Assembly: GCF_026544205.1 (NCBI RefSeq)
Contig: NZ_JALNUI010000009.1
Location: forward strand, 1-64,000
Direction: 5' to 3'
DNA length: 64,000 nt
Source of the DNA: Curtobacterium sp. GC_Cur_3
GTDB lineage: Bacteria > Actinomycetota > Actinomycetes > Actinomycetales > Microbacteriaceae
Shown here: piece by piece, positions 32,128-39,857 of the stretch
How the letters are laid out: each line of letters opens with the position of its first letter
Numbering within the stretch: position 1 is the first letter of the stretch
Translations under genes and position numbers: made by a program
Notes under the pieces: generated by a model
The model's database searches: none
What the model was told of the DNA's origin: nothing
What the model saw: only the letters and a program-made list of their open reading frames with translations

Positions 32128-32973
32128 ATGAACGATGCGCCCGATTGGGGCTCAGGGGATCAGACCGCCGAGCCGTTCGAGGATGGGTTATACGGCATCG
32201 CGAGCCTGCTCTCCGGATGGGCACCAAGTCTGACGACGGCGTTGCTCGATGAAGATCGACGACGACAACACACGCTCCTCACACTCGCCACGCACTTCCC
32301 ACAGACCCTCGTCGGAGCGAACCGGGCCATCGAGGTTGCGACTGCCGCGGTCGAATTCGTCGGGCACTCCGACTTCGAGCCGTTGGGTGAGCTCGTTCGA
32401 CGCACGGCAGCGAACCTCCAGATCAGTTTCGATGGCGTACTCACCCGACGTGAGTCGGTCGTCATGGATACCTGCCGGGACCAGATGGAGATTGCTGCGC
32501 TCGCGCAAGACTTCCTGCACGAGCCGCAGCGGATCCCGAAGTGGCTTAGCGGGAAAGATCGCGCTCGCGAGTTCGGGTTCAAGAGGCTCATCGAAAAGTA
32601 CGAGTCAGACCTCCTCATCCTCCCGACCGGCGGGAGGCCAGGCCTCTTGCGCGAATACGCCGCTCACAGCGAGGGCCTCCACCCACGAGCCGAAACAGTG
32701 AACCCGGGGACGCTGCCGAAGACGCCCGTCCCGATCTCTCTGGAGTGGTGGCTACCGATGACGATAAGAGAAATTTTGCATCACGCGCATGCCACACTCG
32801 CGCAGCTCGACCTCGCGTTGTGCTTCCACTTGAAGCGGGAGGACTGGCCACTCGGCGTCGTCAACGCCGCCGATGATGACCCGCTGATCTTTGCTATCGG
32901 GCAACTCGCGCAACTCGCGCAACTCCAGAGTCAGATGCTCGCTCAGGCGAACGTTGACACCCCTGGCATATGA
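32128..32973 (+). CDS. Hypothetical protein (281 aa), cassette gene
   Basis: Family not recognised. Soluble and largely helical, with an acidic N-terminus and repeated QLAQLAQLQSQ at the C-terminus; the middle region (GFKRLIEKYESDLLILPTGG) may be a helical bundle as in DUF5677-type proteins, but this is a guess. TAGTCT (32116-32121), six bases, ATG: leaderless start. Confidence 0.6.
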   Translation: MNDAPDWGSGDQTAEPFEDGLYGIASLLSGWAPSLTTALLDEDRRRQHTLLTLATHFPQTLVGANRAIEVATAAVEFVGHSDFEPLGELVRRTAANLQISFDGVLTRRESVVMDTCRDQMEIAALAQDFLHEPQRIPKWLSGKDRAREFGFKRLIEKYESDLLILPTGGRPGLLREYAAHSEGLHPRAETVNPGTLPKTPVPISLEWWLPMTIREILHHAHATLAQLDLALCFHLKREDWPLGVVNAADDDPLIFAIGQLAQLAQLQSQMLAQANVDTPGI

Positions 32974-33035
32974 GTTGCACCGGGAGCCCGGTGAGGAATC
33001 CATTGCCGGACGCCGCGGCGCGGTACGTTGCGGTC

Positions 33036-33260
33036 GTGCAGATCGTCGAAGGCGTTTGTGTTTGGTGGAGCGACGACGACGGCTGGGGCGCCCTTCGTTC
33101 GAAGGCGCTCGAGTCCGATGTCTTCGTGCACTTCTCCGTCCTGAGTGGTCCCGGCTTCCTCTCACTGCGGCCCGGTCAAGGCGTGCGCTTCGAGGTGGAG
33201 CCCTACCCCGCCGGACAGGACGGGTACTTCTTCCGAGCGCACAACGTCACGGGCACCTGA
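33036..33260 (+). CDS. Cold-shock-domain-like protein (74 aa)
   Basis: GVCVWWSDDDGWGALRS, VFVHFSVL and GQGVRFEVE with DGYFFRAHNV follow the cold-shock fold, with the RNP1-like and VFVHFS (RNP2) strands. It lacks the usual KGFGFI, reading DGWGAL. GTG 33036 is chosen because TACGTT plus six bases precedes it and it starts the fold; a longer frame begins at 32970. Probably an RNA/ssDNA-binding protein. Confidence 0.65.
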   Translation: MQIVEGVCVWWSDDDGWGALRSKALESDVFVHFSVLSGPGFLSLRPGQGVRFEVEPYPAGQDGYFFRAHNVTGT

Positions 33261-33285
33261 TCAGTAGCCGATCGCCTACCGGGCA
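33261..33285. repeat. Cassette palindrome 17
   Basis: TCAGTAGCCGATCGCCTACCG region between convergent genes; provides the TAG stop of the GNAT gene on the minus strand. Confidence 0.75.
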
Positions 33286-33761
33286 GGACCGCCAGGTGCG
33301 GCGCGGAGGGCTTTGAGGTCCCGCATCCACGCCACTTCCCGCTCGAGCTGACCCGTTTCGGTGAACAGGCGCACTTGCTGCGTGTCAGACAGTACGGCCG
33401 CGAGCTCGTTCCGGTCTGCCAGACCGAAGCCAAGTTTCTGCCAGAACGGCCCCGATCTGCGTGAGAAGAGCCACGCCCGCGTCGCGCCCGAGCCAACTGC
33501 TTCTTCGAGAGCGAATCTCGCGAGACGGGTGCCGGCACCCGCGATGCGCCGTGCGCTCGAGACCGCGACGCTCCGGATCAAGACGTCTGCACCGTCAGCG
33601 CTGGCTTCGTAGCCGGTGCTGCCGACAATTTTGCCATCGTGGTCGCGCTCTACCCACACTCGCACGGCGGTCGAGTCGAGCCCAGCGATAGTGAGGTCAG
33701 CTTCGCTGAGGAACGCGCGAAGCTCCTGGAGATCGTCGTTGCTTACCGGCGAGTAGGTCAT
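33276..33761 (-). CDS. GNAT family acetyltransferase
   Basis: 161 residues. VRVWVERDHDGKIVGSTGYEA, VLIRSVAVSSARRIAGAGTRLARFALEEA (acetyl-CoA loop) and AWLFSRRSGPFWQKLGFGLAD match the ArsN2/small GNAT group. Substrate unknown. Stop in palindrome 17; palindrome 18 lies just upstream of the start, so one palindrome flanks each side. Confidence 0.8.
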   Translation of the reverse strand: MTYSPVSNDDLQELRAFLSEADLTIAGLDSTAVRVWVERDHDGKIVGSTGYEASADGADVLIRSVAVSSARRIAGAGTRLARFALEEAVGSGATRAWLFSRRSGPFWQKLGFGLADRNELAAVLSDTQQVRLFTETGQLEREVAWMRDLKALRAAPGGPAR

Positions 33762-33784
33762 AACTCATGCTCTCGCACCACGCC

Positions 33785-33810
33785 GCCCGGTAGCGGATCG
33801 GCTATCGGGC
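33785..33810. repeat. Cassette palindrome 18
   Basis: GCCCGGTAGCGGATCGG then CTATCGGGC: almost perfect palindrome. Confidence 0.8.
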
Positions 33811-33894
33811 GGTAGGTACGAGCGGCTGGAGACTTGATCCGTCGCCGATGCCCCTGCGCGACGCGGTGAACGCCGCTCGGGGGCAGCGCGCGGA

Positions 33895-34851
33895 TCAAGA
33901 CACGACGCCCGGGTCCCTGGGCAGGAGGACGAGCTTGCCGCGGGCGTTGCCGCTGCGGCTGATGGTGAGCGCGGTTTGCCAGTCCTCGAGAGGGAACGTG
34001 GCGGCAACCGGCACTCGGAAGCGTCCTTCGGCGGCGAGTGCGGCGAACTCGGGAAGGGCCTCGACGCGGTCGGTGAGGTCCTCGGTGGCGGAGGAGCGGG
34101 TGCCGAGCTCGGCGGCAGCGGCGAAGTCAGCAATCGTCAGGACCCGCTTCGGGTCCCCGCCGACAATGCGGATGAGGTCGGGCAGCGAGCCGCCGACTGG
34201 TGCGGTGTCGAGTGCACCGGCGACCGGACCATCCGCGAGTTCCGCTACGCGCCCCGCCATGCCGTCGCCGTACGAGGTGACGGTGACGCCAAGGTCGCGC
34301 AGCTGCTGTGCATAGGTCGCGCCCGCGCTCGCGATGACGTGCATGCCGCGGAGGAGCGCGATCTGCACGGCCGCGAACCCGATCGTGCTCCCGGCGCCGT
34401 GCACGAGGATCGTCTCGCCCGGTTCGAGTCCGAGCCAGCGCAGGTGCGCGTAGGCGGTGTCGACGGTCATCGGTAGCGCCGCGGCCTGCACGAGGTCGAG
34501 GCCCGCCGGGACAGGGAACCAACGGTTCATTACCGCGAAGTCGGACGCGCCCGCGGACGGCGAGTTTGCCCAGTCGGCGGTGCCGAACACCACGTCGCCG
34601 ACGGAGACGGCACCGACGCCGTCGCCGACGGCATCGACGGTGCCCGCGACGTCGCAACCGACGCCACGCGGCAGGGTCCCCGCGAAGAGGCCACCGCATA
34701 GCGCCCAGTCGGCTGGTGCGAGTCCGGCAGCGTGCACGCGTACACGGATCCGGCCGGACCCCGGCTCGGGTACCGGCGCCGTCTCGAACCGGAGGACTGC
34801 TTCCGGTTCGCCGTACTCGTGGAACCGCAGGGTGCGCATTATGTCTGTCAT
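33895..34851 (-). CDS. NADP-dependent quinone-oxidoreductase-like protein (MDR family)
   Basis: 318 residues. MDR-type medium-chain reductase: MRTLRFHEYGEPEAVLRFE, AAGLAPADWALCGGLFAG, GCDVAGTVDAVGDGVG and the nucleotide motif ILVHGAGSTIGFAAVQIALLRG. No structural zinc cysteines, so a quinone reductase-like enzyme. ATG 34851 with GGAG upstream. Divergent from the TetR gene, its probable regulator. Confidence 0.87.
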   Translation of the reverse strand: MTDIMRTLRFHEYGEPEAVLRFETAPVPEPGSGRIRVRVHAAGLAPADWALCGGLFAGTLPRGVGCDVAGTVDAVGDGVGAVSVGDVVFGTADWANSPSAGASDFAVMNRWFPVPAGLDLVQAAALPMTVDTAYAHLRWLGLEPGETILVHGAGSTIGFAAVQIALLRGMHVIASAGATYAQQLRDLGVTVTSYGDGMAGRVAELADGPVAGALDTAPVGGSLPDLIRIVGGDPKRVLTIADFAAAAELGTRSSATEDLTDRVEALPEFAALAAEGRFRVPVAATFPLEDWQTALTISRSGNARGKLVLLPRDPGVVS

Positions 34852-34902
34852 CGGAGTCTCCTGGTCTGTCAAGCGTTGCGACAGGTAATGACGCAACGAA
34901 TC

Positions 34903-34938
34903 GTCAGTGGCTGACTTTACGTTCTGTCAGTCGCTGAC
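34903..34938. promoter_or_regulatory. Two tandem TetR-type operators
   Basis: GTCAG-TGG-CTGAC (34903-34915) and GTCAG-TCG-CTGAC (34926-34938), centres 23 bp apart, in the shared intergenic region. Confidence 0.75.
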
Positions 34939-34959
34939 GCAACCTGCTAGCATCTGGGC

Positions 34960-35538
34960 ATGCCTCGGGACGGACGGATCGTGCGGGAGCGACTCCAGCG
35001 CGCTGCGCTGGAGCTGTTCGCCGAGCGTGGTTTCGATGGTGCGACAACGGAGCAGATTGCGGCGCGGGCAGGCGTCACTGAGCGCACGTACTTCCGGCAC
35101 TTTCCCGACAAGCGGGAAGTGTTGTTCGCCTCCGAGGACGAACTCCGCGAAGTCACCGCGGGGGCCGTCGCCGCGGCGCCGAGAGACCTGCCGGCGATGC
35201 CGGCATTGCGATACGCGTTCCATGACGTCGTGCCCCTCATTGAACGGAACCGGCCGCTGGCAGAGTTGCGGGCGCCGATCATCCGGTCCGCTCCCGCACT
35301 CCTCGAACGCGAGCAGGCCAAGGCCGCAGCGCTGGTCAACCTGGTCGCGGCCGGCCTGGTCGCCCGCGGAATTTCTGAACGCGAAGCGTTGCTCTGCGCC
35401 CGTGTCGGAATGGACACATTCAGCACCGCCATCCGACGCTGGACGCCTGGGTCGACCGTCCTGCACCACGAACTCGATGGCGCATTCGCAGAGCTGCAGC
35501 AGCTTGCGGCGACGTTGCACTCCGAACGGCCCGAATGA
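34960..35538 (+). CDS. TetR-family transcriptional regulator
   Basis: 192 residues. N-terminal HTH: LQRAALELFAERGFDGATTEQIAARAGVTERTYFRHFPDKREVLF. The ligand domain is typical of actinobacterial TetRs controlling oxidoreductases. Divergent from the MDR oxidoreductase gene with two operator copies between them. Confidence 0.9.
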   Translation: MPRDGRIVRERLQRAALELFAERGFDGATTEQIAARAGVTERTYFRHFPDKREVLFASEDELREVTAGAVAAAPRDLPAMPALRYAFHDVVPLIERNRPLAELRAPIIRSAPALLEREQAKAAALVNLVAAGLVARGISEREALLCARVGMDTFSTAIRRWTPGSTVLHHELDGAFAELQQLAATLHSERPE

Positions 35539-35693
35539 CCGCTCGGCTGCCCGATTCCAAGTAGCGCCCGTGGACAGGACGCGTCGCAACGAGGATCTGA
35601 GCCCGATTCGTGCGAGCGATCAACCGTCGGACTCACGGTCAGCGACCGGATTAACCATCCCCTGCCGGGCGGCGCTGGCTGGGTCCCGGGGTC

Positions 35694-35719
35694 GGCCGGT
35701 AGCTCACCGACTACCGGAC
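35694..35719. repeat. Cassette palindrome 19
   Basis: GGCCGGTAGCTCACCGACTA then CCGGAC; diverged but self-complementary (CCGGTAG/CTACCGG). Last recognisable copy at the right. Confidence 0.6.
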
Positions 35720-35738
35720 GGGCGTATCGGCACTAGCG

Positions 35739-36527
35739 TTAGCCACTGAATCGACCGACGAACTGCTCACTCACCGTCCACAGGTGCTCCTGGACTGCGA
35801 AATTGAGGGCCCAGGGATGCGGTGCCGCGGGGCGCTGTCGATCGAAGAAGAGCCCCGTGACGCCCTCAAGTGTCGGGTCAAGAGCGAGCCGGGCTGTCGT
35901 TGCAACCCCGAGCGAGATGGGTTCTCCGTCGCGGCGGCCCACCATTTTCGTCGGCATCTCGGACGCAGGGTGAAGGCTCGTCACGGTCACGTTCGCGGGA
36001 TCTGTCGTGCGTGCGAGGCGGATCCCGAAAGCGACCTGCGCAAGCTTTGACTGGCAGTAGGCCCGCATCCCGTCGTAGCGGTCTTCGAGCATGACGTCAT
36101 CGAAGTCGACCGGCGCCTGCCCGATAGAGCTCACCAGCACGACTCGTGCCCGCGCCGACGCCTCGAGGCGCTCTCGCAGTTGGGTGATCAGGAGGTAGTG
36201 GGCCAGGTAATTGACGGCGAAGTTCAGCTCGTACCCATCGATGCTCTCGCGTCGAGGCCCACCCCCGATGCCAGCGTTCGCGATCAGAACGTCAATGCGT
36301 GGTTCGGCGGCCAGCAGGGCGTCCGTCATCTCCCGCACTTCGGCAAGCGAGGAGAAATCCGCTCGATACGTGCGCACCGTGGTCGGGAGTGCTTTTGCCA
36401 CCTCATCGAGGCGCCGCTGACTGCGGCCGTGGAGCAGGAGCGTGTGCCCTTGCCGAGCGAGGTCGTGCGCGAGGGCTCGGCCCAGGCCGTCTGTCGCTCC
36501 CGTGATCAGGATCGTTTTCGTCGTCAT
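35739..36527 (-). CDS. Short-chain dehydrogenase/reductase
   Basis: 262 residues. TGATDGLGRALAHDLARQG (TGxxxGxG), LIANAGIGGGP (NAG), catalytic Ser in VVLVSSIGQAP, and Y-x-x-x-K as YCQSKLAQVAF. AGGAAC precedes ATG 36527. Divergent from the aromatic monooxygenase gene. Confidence 0.87.
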   Translation of the reverse strand: MTTKTILITGATDGLGRALAHDLARQGHTLLLHGRSQRRLDEVAKALPTTVRTYRADFSSLAEVREMTDALLAAEPRIDVLIANAGIGGGPRRESIDGYELNFAVNYLAHYLLITQLRERLEASARARVVLVSSIGQAPVDFDDVMLEDRYDGMRAYCQSKLAQVAFGIRLARTTDPANVTVTSLHPASEMPTKMVGRRDGEPISLGVATTARLALDPTLEGVTGLFFDRQRPAAPHPWALNFAVQEHLWTVSEQFVGRFSG

Positions 36528-36613
36528 GTGAGTTCCTTCGGCTGCTGGCCTGGCGGGGCAGCCCAGTCGGGCAGCTGCTTGACATTGCAATATTCGCGTG
36601 TGAACATTCAGCA

Positions 36614-37804
36614 ATGAATAACTCCCAGAAGCAAGACCAGACGGCAGCTCGAGTCGTCATCATCGGCGCCGGCGTCGCGGGGCTCACCCTGGCGACGCTG
36701 CTGACGCAGTCCGGTGTGGACTGCGTCGTGGTCGAACGCCGCGACCGCGCCTACATCGAGCAACGCAACCGAGCCGGAGTGGTCGAAGCGCGCGGCGTGG
36801 ACATGTTCGAGCGGTGGGGACTGGCCGAGCGACTGCTCGCAGGGCCCGTCGCGCAGACGATCGACTACCGGATCAACGGCATGCCGGAGGTATTCACGAT
36901 CGACGTCGAAGGACGCCAGCCCAGCCGGTTCTGCACGCAGCAGATGCTCGTGAACAACCTCCTCCACGTGCTCCTGGACGAGATGGGCGGTGACGTCCGC
37001 TTCGAGACCACCGACGTCGTCGTGCGCAACGAGGACGGGCAGCGCCCCTCCGTGTCGTTCTCGGACGCCGAAGGGCGACACGAGATCGAGTGCGACCACA
37101 TCGTCGGCAGCGACGGGGACCGTGGCGTCAGCCGCGCATCCATCCCTGACGGAGTCCTGACGACGTACCACTACGAATTCGGGTACGCCTGGCTCGCCGC
37201 CCTCGTCGAGGCGCCCGTCATCGGGGCGGCGATCATGGCTCCGAGTGACCATGGGTTCGTCGGACAGCTTCCCCGCGGCCCACAGCGCAGCCGCTACTAC
37301 CTGCAGTGCGAGCTCAGCGACACCGCCGAAGACTGGCCCGACGAGCGGATCTGGAAGGAGATCCGCCTGCGCCTGAACGACGACAGCATCCAAGCCGCCG
37401 AGGTACACGAGAAGTTCTTCGTGCCCCTCCGCAGCGTCGTCCACGCACCCATGCGACACCGCAACCTGTTCCTCGCCGGCGACGCAGCACACCTTGTCCC
37501 ACCTGCCAGCGCCAAGGGCATGAACCTCGCCCTATTCGACGTCGACACCCTGGCCCTGGCCCTCGTCGCCGCCGTTAGCGATGGCGACGCCGAAGCCCTC
37601 GACACCTACTCGGACACCTGCCTTGAGCGAGTCTGGAACTACCAGGACTTTGCGCTTTGGATGACGGACACCATGCACAACGCTGGCGACCCCACCCAGC
37701 ACGGCACATTCCTGCAGATGACAGCCCGCGCCAGGCTCGCCCAGCTGCACGCCTCCCCCACCGCTGCCCGCCTCCACGCCGAGTACCAGCTCGGCCTCAA
37801 CTAG
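36614..37804 (+). CDS. FAD-dependent aromatic monooxygenase (PobA-like)
   Basis: 396 residues. GxGxxG in VVIIGAGVAGLTLATLLTQSG, YIEQRNRAGVVEARGVDMFERWGLAE as in 4-hydroxybenzoate 3-monooxygenase, DG motif VGSDGDRGVSR, and GDAAHLVPPASAKGMNLALFDVDTLA. Probably hydroxylates a phenolic acid; 4-hydroxybenzoate is the best guess. A PadR regulator follows. Confidence 0.85.
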   Translation: MNNSQKQDQTAARVVIIGAGVAGLTLATLLTQSGVDCVVVERRDRAYIEQRNRAGVVEARGVDMFERWGLAERLLAGPVAQTIDYRINGMPEVFTIDVEGRQPSRFCTQQMLVNNLLHVLLDEMGGDVRFETTDVVVRNEDGQRPSVSFSDAEGRHEIECDHIVGSDGDRGVSRASIPDGVLTTYHYEFGYAWLAALVEAPVIGAAIMAPSDHGFVGQLPRGPQRSRYYLQCELSDTAEDWPDERIWKEIRLRLNDDSIQAAEVHEKFFVPLRSVVHAPMRHRNLFLAGDAAHLVPPASAKGMNLALFDVDTLALALVAAVSDGDAEALDTYSDTCLERVWNYQDFALWMTDTMHNAGDPTQHGTFLQMTARARLAQLHASPTAARLHAEYQLGLN

Positions 37805-37824
37805 CCGCCACTACCTCAGCGCTC

Positions 37825-37865
37825 GCCCCTCTCGTCGCAACGCCACCCAACCCTGCGAGAGGGGC
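37825..37865 (+). terminator. Hairpin after the monooxygenase gene
   Basis: GCCCCTCTCG (37825-37834) pairs with CGAGAGGGGC (37856-37865) across a 21-nt loop. Confidence 0.5.
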
Positions 37866-37891
37866 AAAGCCGCTACATGGGAGCATCGAGT

Positions 37892-38467
37892 ATGAGCATC
37901 GACCCGACCCGTCTCCTCGTGCTCGGCGCCGTCCGACAAGAACAGCCCGCCAGCGGGTACGCGATCATGCGCGAACTCACCGGCTGGGGGGTCCAGGACT
38001 GGGCCAGCGTCAACCCCGGATCCATCTACGGTGCACTTCGCACTCTCGACAAGGAAGGCCTCGTCGCCCTCGACACGGAAGCGGCCGAGAAGGGCTCTCG
38101 CGCCTACAAGACCAGCGCCAAGTACGCGCTCACCTCCGAGGGTGACATCGCCTTCACCCAGCTCTTGGGGACGGCACTCCAAGACATCGACCCGTACCGC
38201 CCCGCCCCGTTTATGGCTGCGCTCTGCTTCCTCGTCGACCTCCCTCGGAACCAAGTCATCATGGCGCTCCGAGACCGCGCGTCCGGCCTCAAAGAACAGC
38301 TCAACGCCTTCCGTCAGGACGAGACGAACGTGTCCATCGATCCGGACAAGCCTGTGCATTCGACCGAGTTCATCCGTCTTGCCGCCAGCCGCATCGACGG
38401 GGAACGCGCCTACGTCGAAGCGCTCATCGAGCGCCTTACGACCGGTAGCTACGATTTCGGCAAGTGA
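37892..38467 (+). CDS. PadR-family transcriptional regulator
   Basis: 191 residues. Winged helix LLVLGAVRQEQPASGYAIMRELTGW and NPGSIYGALRTLDKEGLVALD are diagnostic, with a C-terminal helical dimerisation domain. ATG 37892 has GGGAG 8 nt upstream. PadR proteins often sense phenolic acids, fitting the PobA-like neighbour. Confidence 0.88.
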   Translation: MSIDPTRLLVLGAVRQEQPASGYAIMRELTGWGVQDWASVNPGSIYGALRTLDKEGLVALDTEAAEKGSRAYKTSAKYALTSEGDIAFTQLLGTALQDIDPYRPAPFMAALCFLVDLPRNQVIMALRDRASGLKEQLNAFRQDETNVSIDPDKPVHSTEFIRLAASRIDGERAYVEALIERLTTGSYDFGK

Positions 38468-38764
38468 ACGGCTCCCCCGCTCTCCCTCGCCCGACGACGA
38501 GCGCAGCAACATGGTCGCTATCACGGATACGGGCGGCGGTCTTCCCCGGACACATCGTCACGCTCAACGGTCCCCTGTTCGCAACGTCAGCGATGACGAC
38601 GCCGAGCAACTCGCCCGCCTCCTCGGCCGGGTGAGCGAGCACCTCCGCGCTCGGCACGCATCCTCCACCAGCAGAGCCACGCGAGCCGGGAAGCTGTATG
38701 TGCCTTCCTAGGGGGCGCGTTGCACCACCGAAGGCGAGCGGCCCCCAGGCCGGATCTCGTCAGC
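38468..38764. other. Intergenic region with a doubtful small ORF
   Basis: A 66-codon frame at 38511-38711 (+) contains SDDDAEQLARLLGRVSEHL, which looks helical, but no ribosome-binding site or family supports it. Otherwise no feature is seen. Confidence 0.35.
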
Positions 38765-39694
38765 CTAGTCCCGCTCCATCAGACATCGGGCCAGGTGGAC
38801 GTCCGTAACAAGGGACTTCACCAGCCCGGATTCAATGGCCGCTCCCACGGCGTCGGTCTTCGCTTCTCCGCCGGCGACTGCGATCACTTCTGGGATCGCC
38901 CGGAGTTGCTCGGCAGTGATCGCCATCGAGCGGTCGTCAATAGAGGAGATGATGCGTCCGTGGCGGTCGAAGAGCGTCGCACCGACCTCCCCGACAGCGC
39001 CTTCCGCGATGAGCGCCTGTGCGATACCAGCTTCGTTGGCGGCGTCAAAGAGTTGCGATGCCGGAGGGTTCCAGCTGCCGACCGCGACGACGCCGATGGT
39101 GACTCTGGTGAACCGTGCGTACGCGTCGGCGATACCGCGGTCACTGCGAAGTGCTCGAGCCGCGTCGGCGCTGGCAACAAAGAGCGGCGCGAAGATGGGG
39201 TAGGTCCGGCCGCCGGAGACTTGCCCTACGCGGCGGATAATCTCCACACCGTGCTCCTCCACAGGACCGGCGACACCACCAAGCGCGACCACGTCGCAGT
39301 ACGGCAGCCGCGTCAGGTGCCGGGTCATGGCATCCAACGTGCGGCCGGCAGTGAGTCCGAGTAAGTCGTCCGACGTCACGATCTCTTGCAGCAAGTCCGC
39401 CGCAACCCGTCCGAGCGCGTCTTGCACAACCTCTGAGCTGTCGCTAGGCGTGGCGACCGCGAACGCGCGGTTGAGTCCGAACTTCGAGCGAAGCCCGGCG
39501 GAGAGCTCCAGGTCCACTGCTGTGGGGGTGTCGATCTCGATGCGGACGATGCCCACCTCTTGAGCCTTTTCGAGCATTCGAGCGACCTTGAAGCGGGAGA
39601 TGCCGAGTTCGTCCGCGATCTCGACGCGGCTCTTTCCGTCGCGGTAGTAGCGGCTCGCGGCGAGGCTCAGCCGGACAAGTTCGTCAGGTCCCAT
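38765..39694 (-). CDS. SorC/DeoR-type sugar-binding transcriptional regulator
   Basis: 309 residues. N-terminal HTH (YYRDGKSRVEIADELGISRFKVARMLEKAQEVGIV) and a SorC effector domain (LGLTAGRTLDAMTRHL, VVALGGVAGP, GGEAKTDAVGAAIESGLV). AAGGAG precedes ATG 39694. Divergent from the sugar ABC operon; probably a repressor released by a sugar phosphate. Confidence 0.9.
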   Translation of the reverse strand: MGPDELVRLSLAASRYYRDGKSRVEIADELGISRFKVARMLEKAQEVGIVRIEIDTPTAVDLELSAGLRSKFGLNRAFAVATPSDSSEVVQDALGRVAADLLQEIVTSDDLLGLTAGRTLDAMTRHLTRLPYCDVVALGGVAGPVEEHGVEIIRRVGQVSGGRTYPIFAPLFVASADAARALRSDRGIADAYARFTRVTIGVVAVGSWNPPASQLFDAANEAGIAQALIAEGAVGEVGATLFDRHGRIISSIDDRSMAITAEQLRAIPEVIAVAGGEAKTDAVGAAIESGLVKSLVTDVHLARCLMERD

Positions 39695-39741
39695 GGTGCG
39701 GCTCCTTCGCGTCCTGTACGTCACCCATCCTACAGGGTCGC

Positions 39742-39770
39742 TCATATGAGCGCTATTGGCGCACATATGA
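39742..39770. promoter_or_regulatory. Paired CATATG operator sites of the SorC-type regulator
   Basis: TCATATGA (39742-39749) and ACATATGA (39763-39770), two turns apart, in the divergent promoter region. Confidence 0.6.
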
Positions 39771-39857
39771 TTGCCCCTGTTACCTTCTCTTCACCGGCCG
39801 CCGACAGTGCCGATGCGCGAGGAAGCGCCGTTGCTCCTCGCAGGAAGAGAGTGAGAG

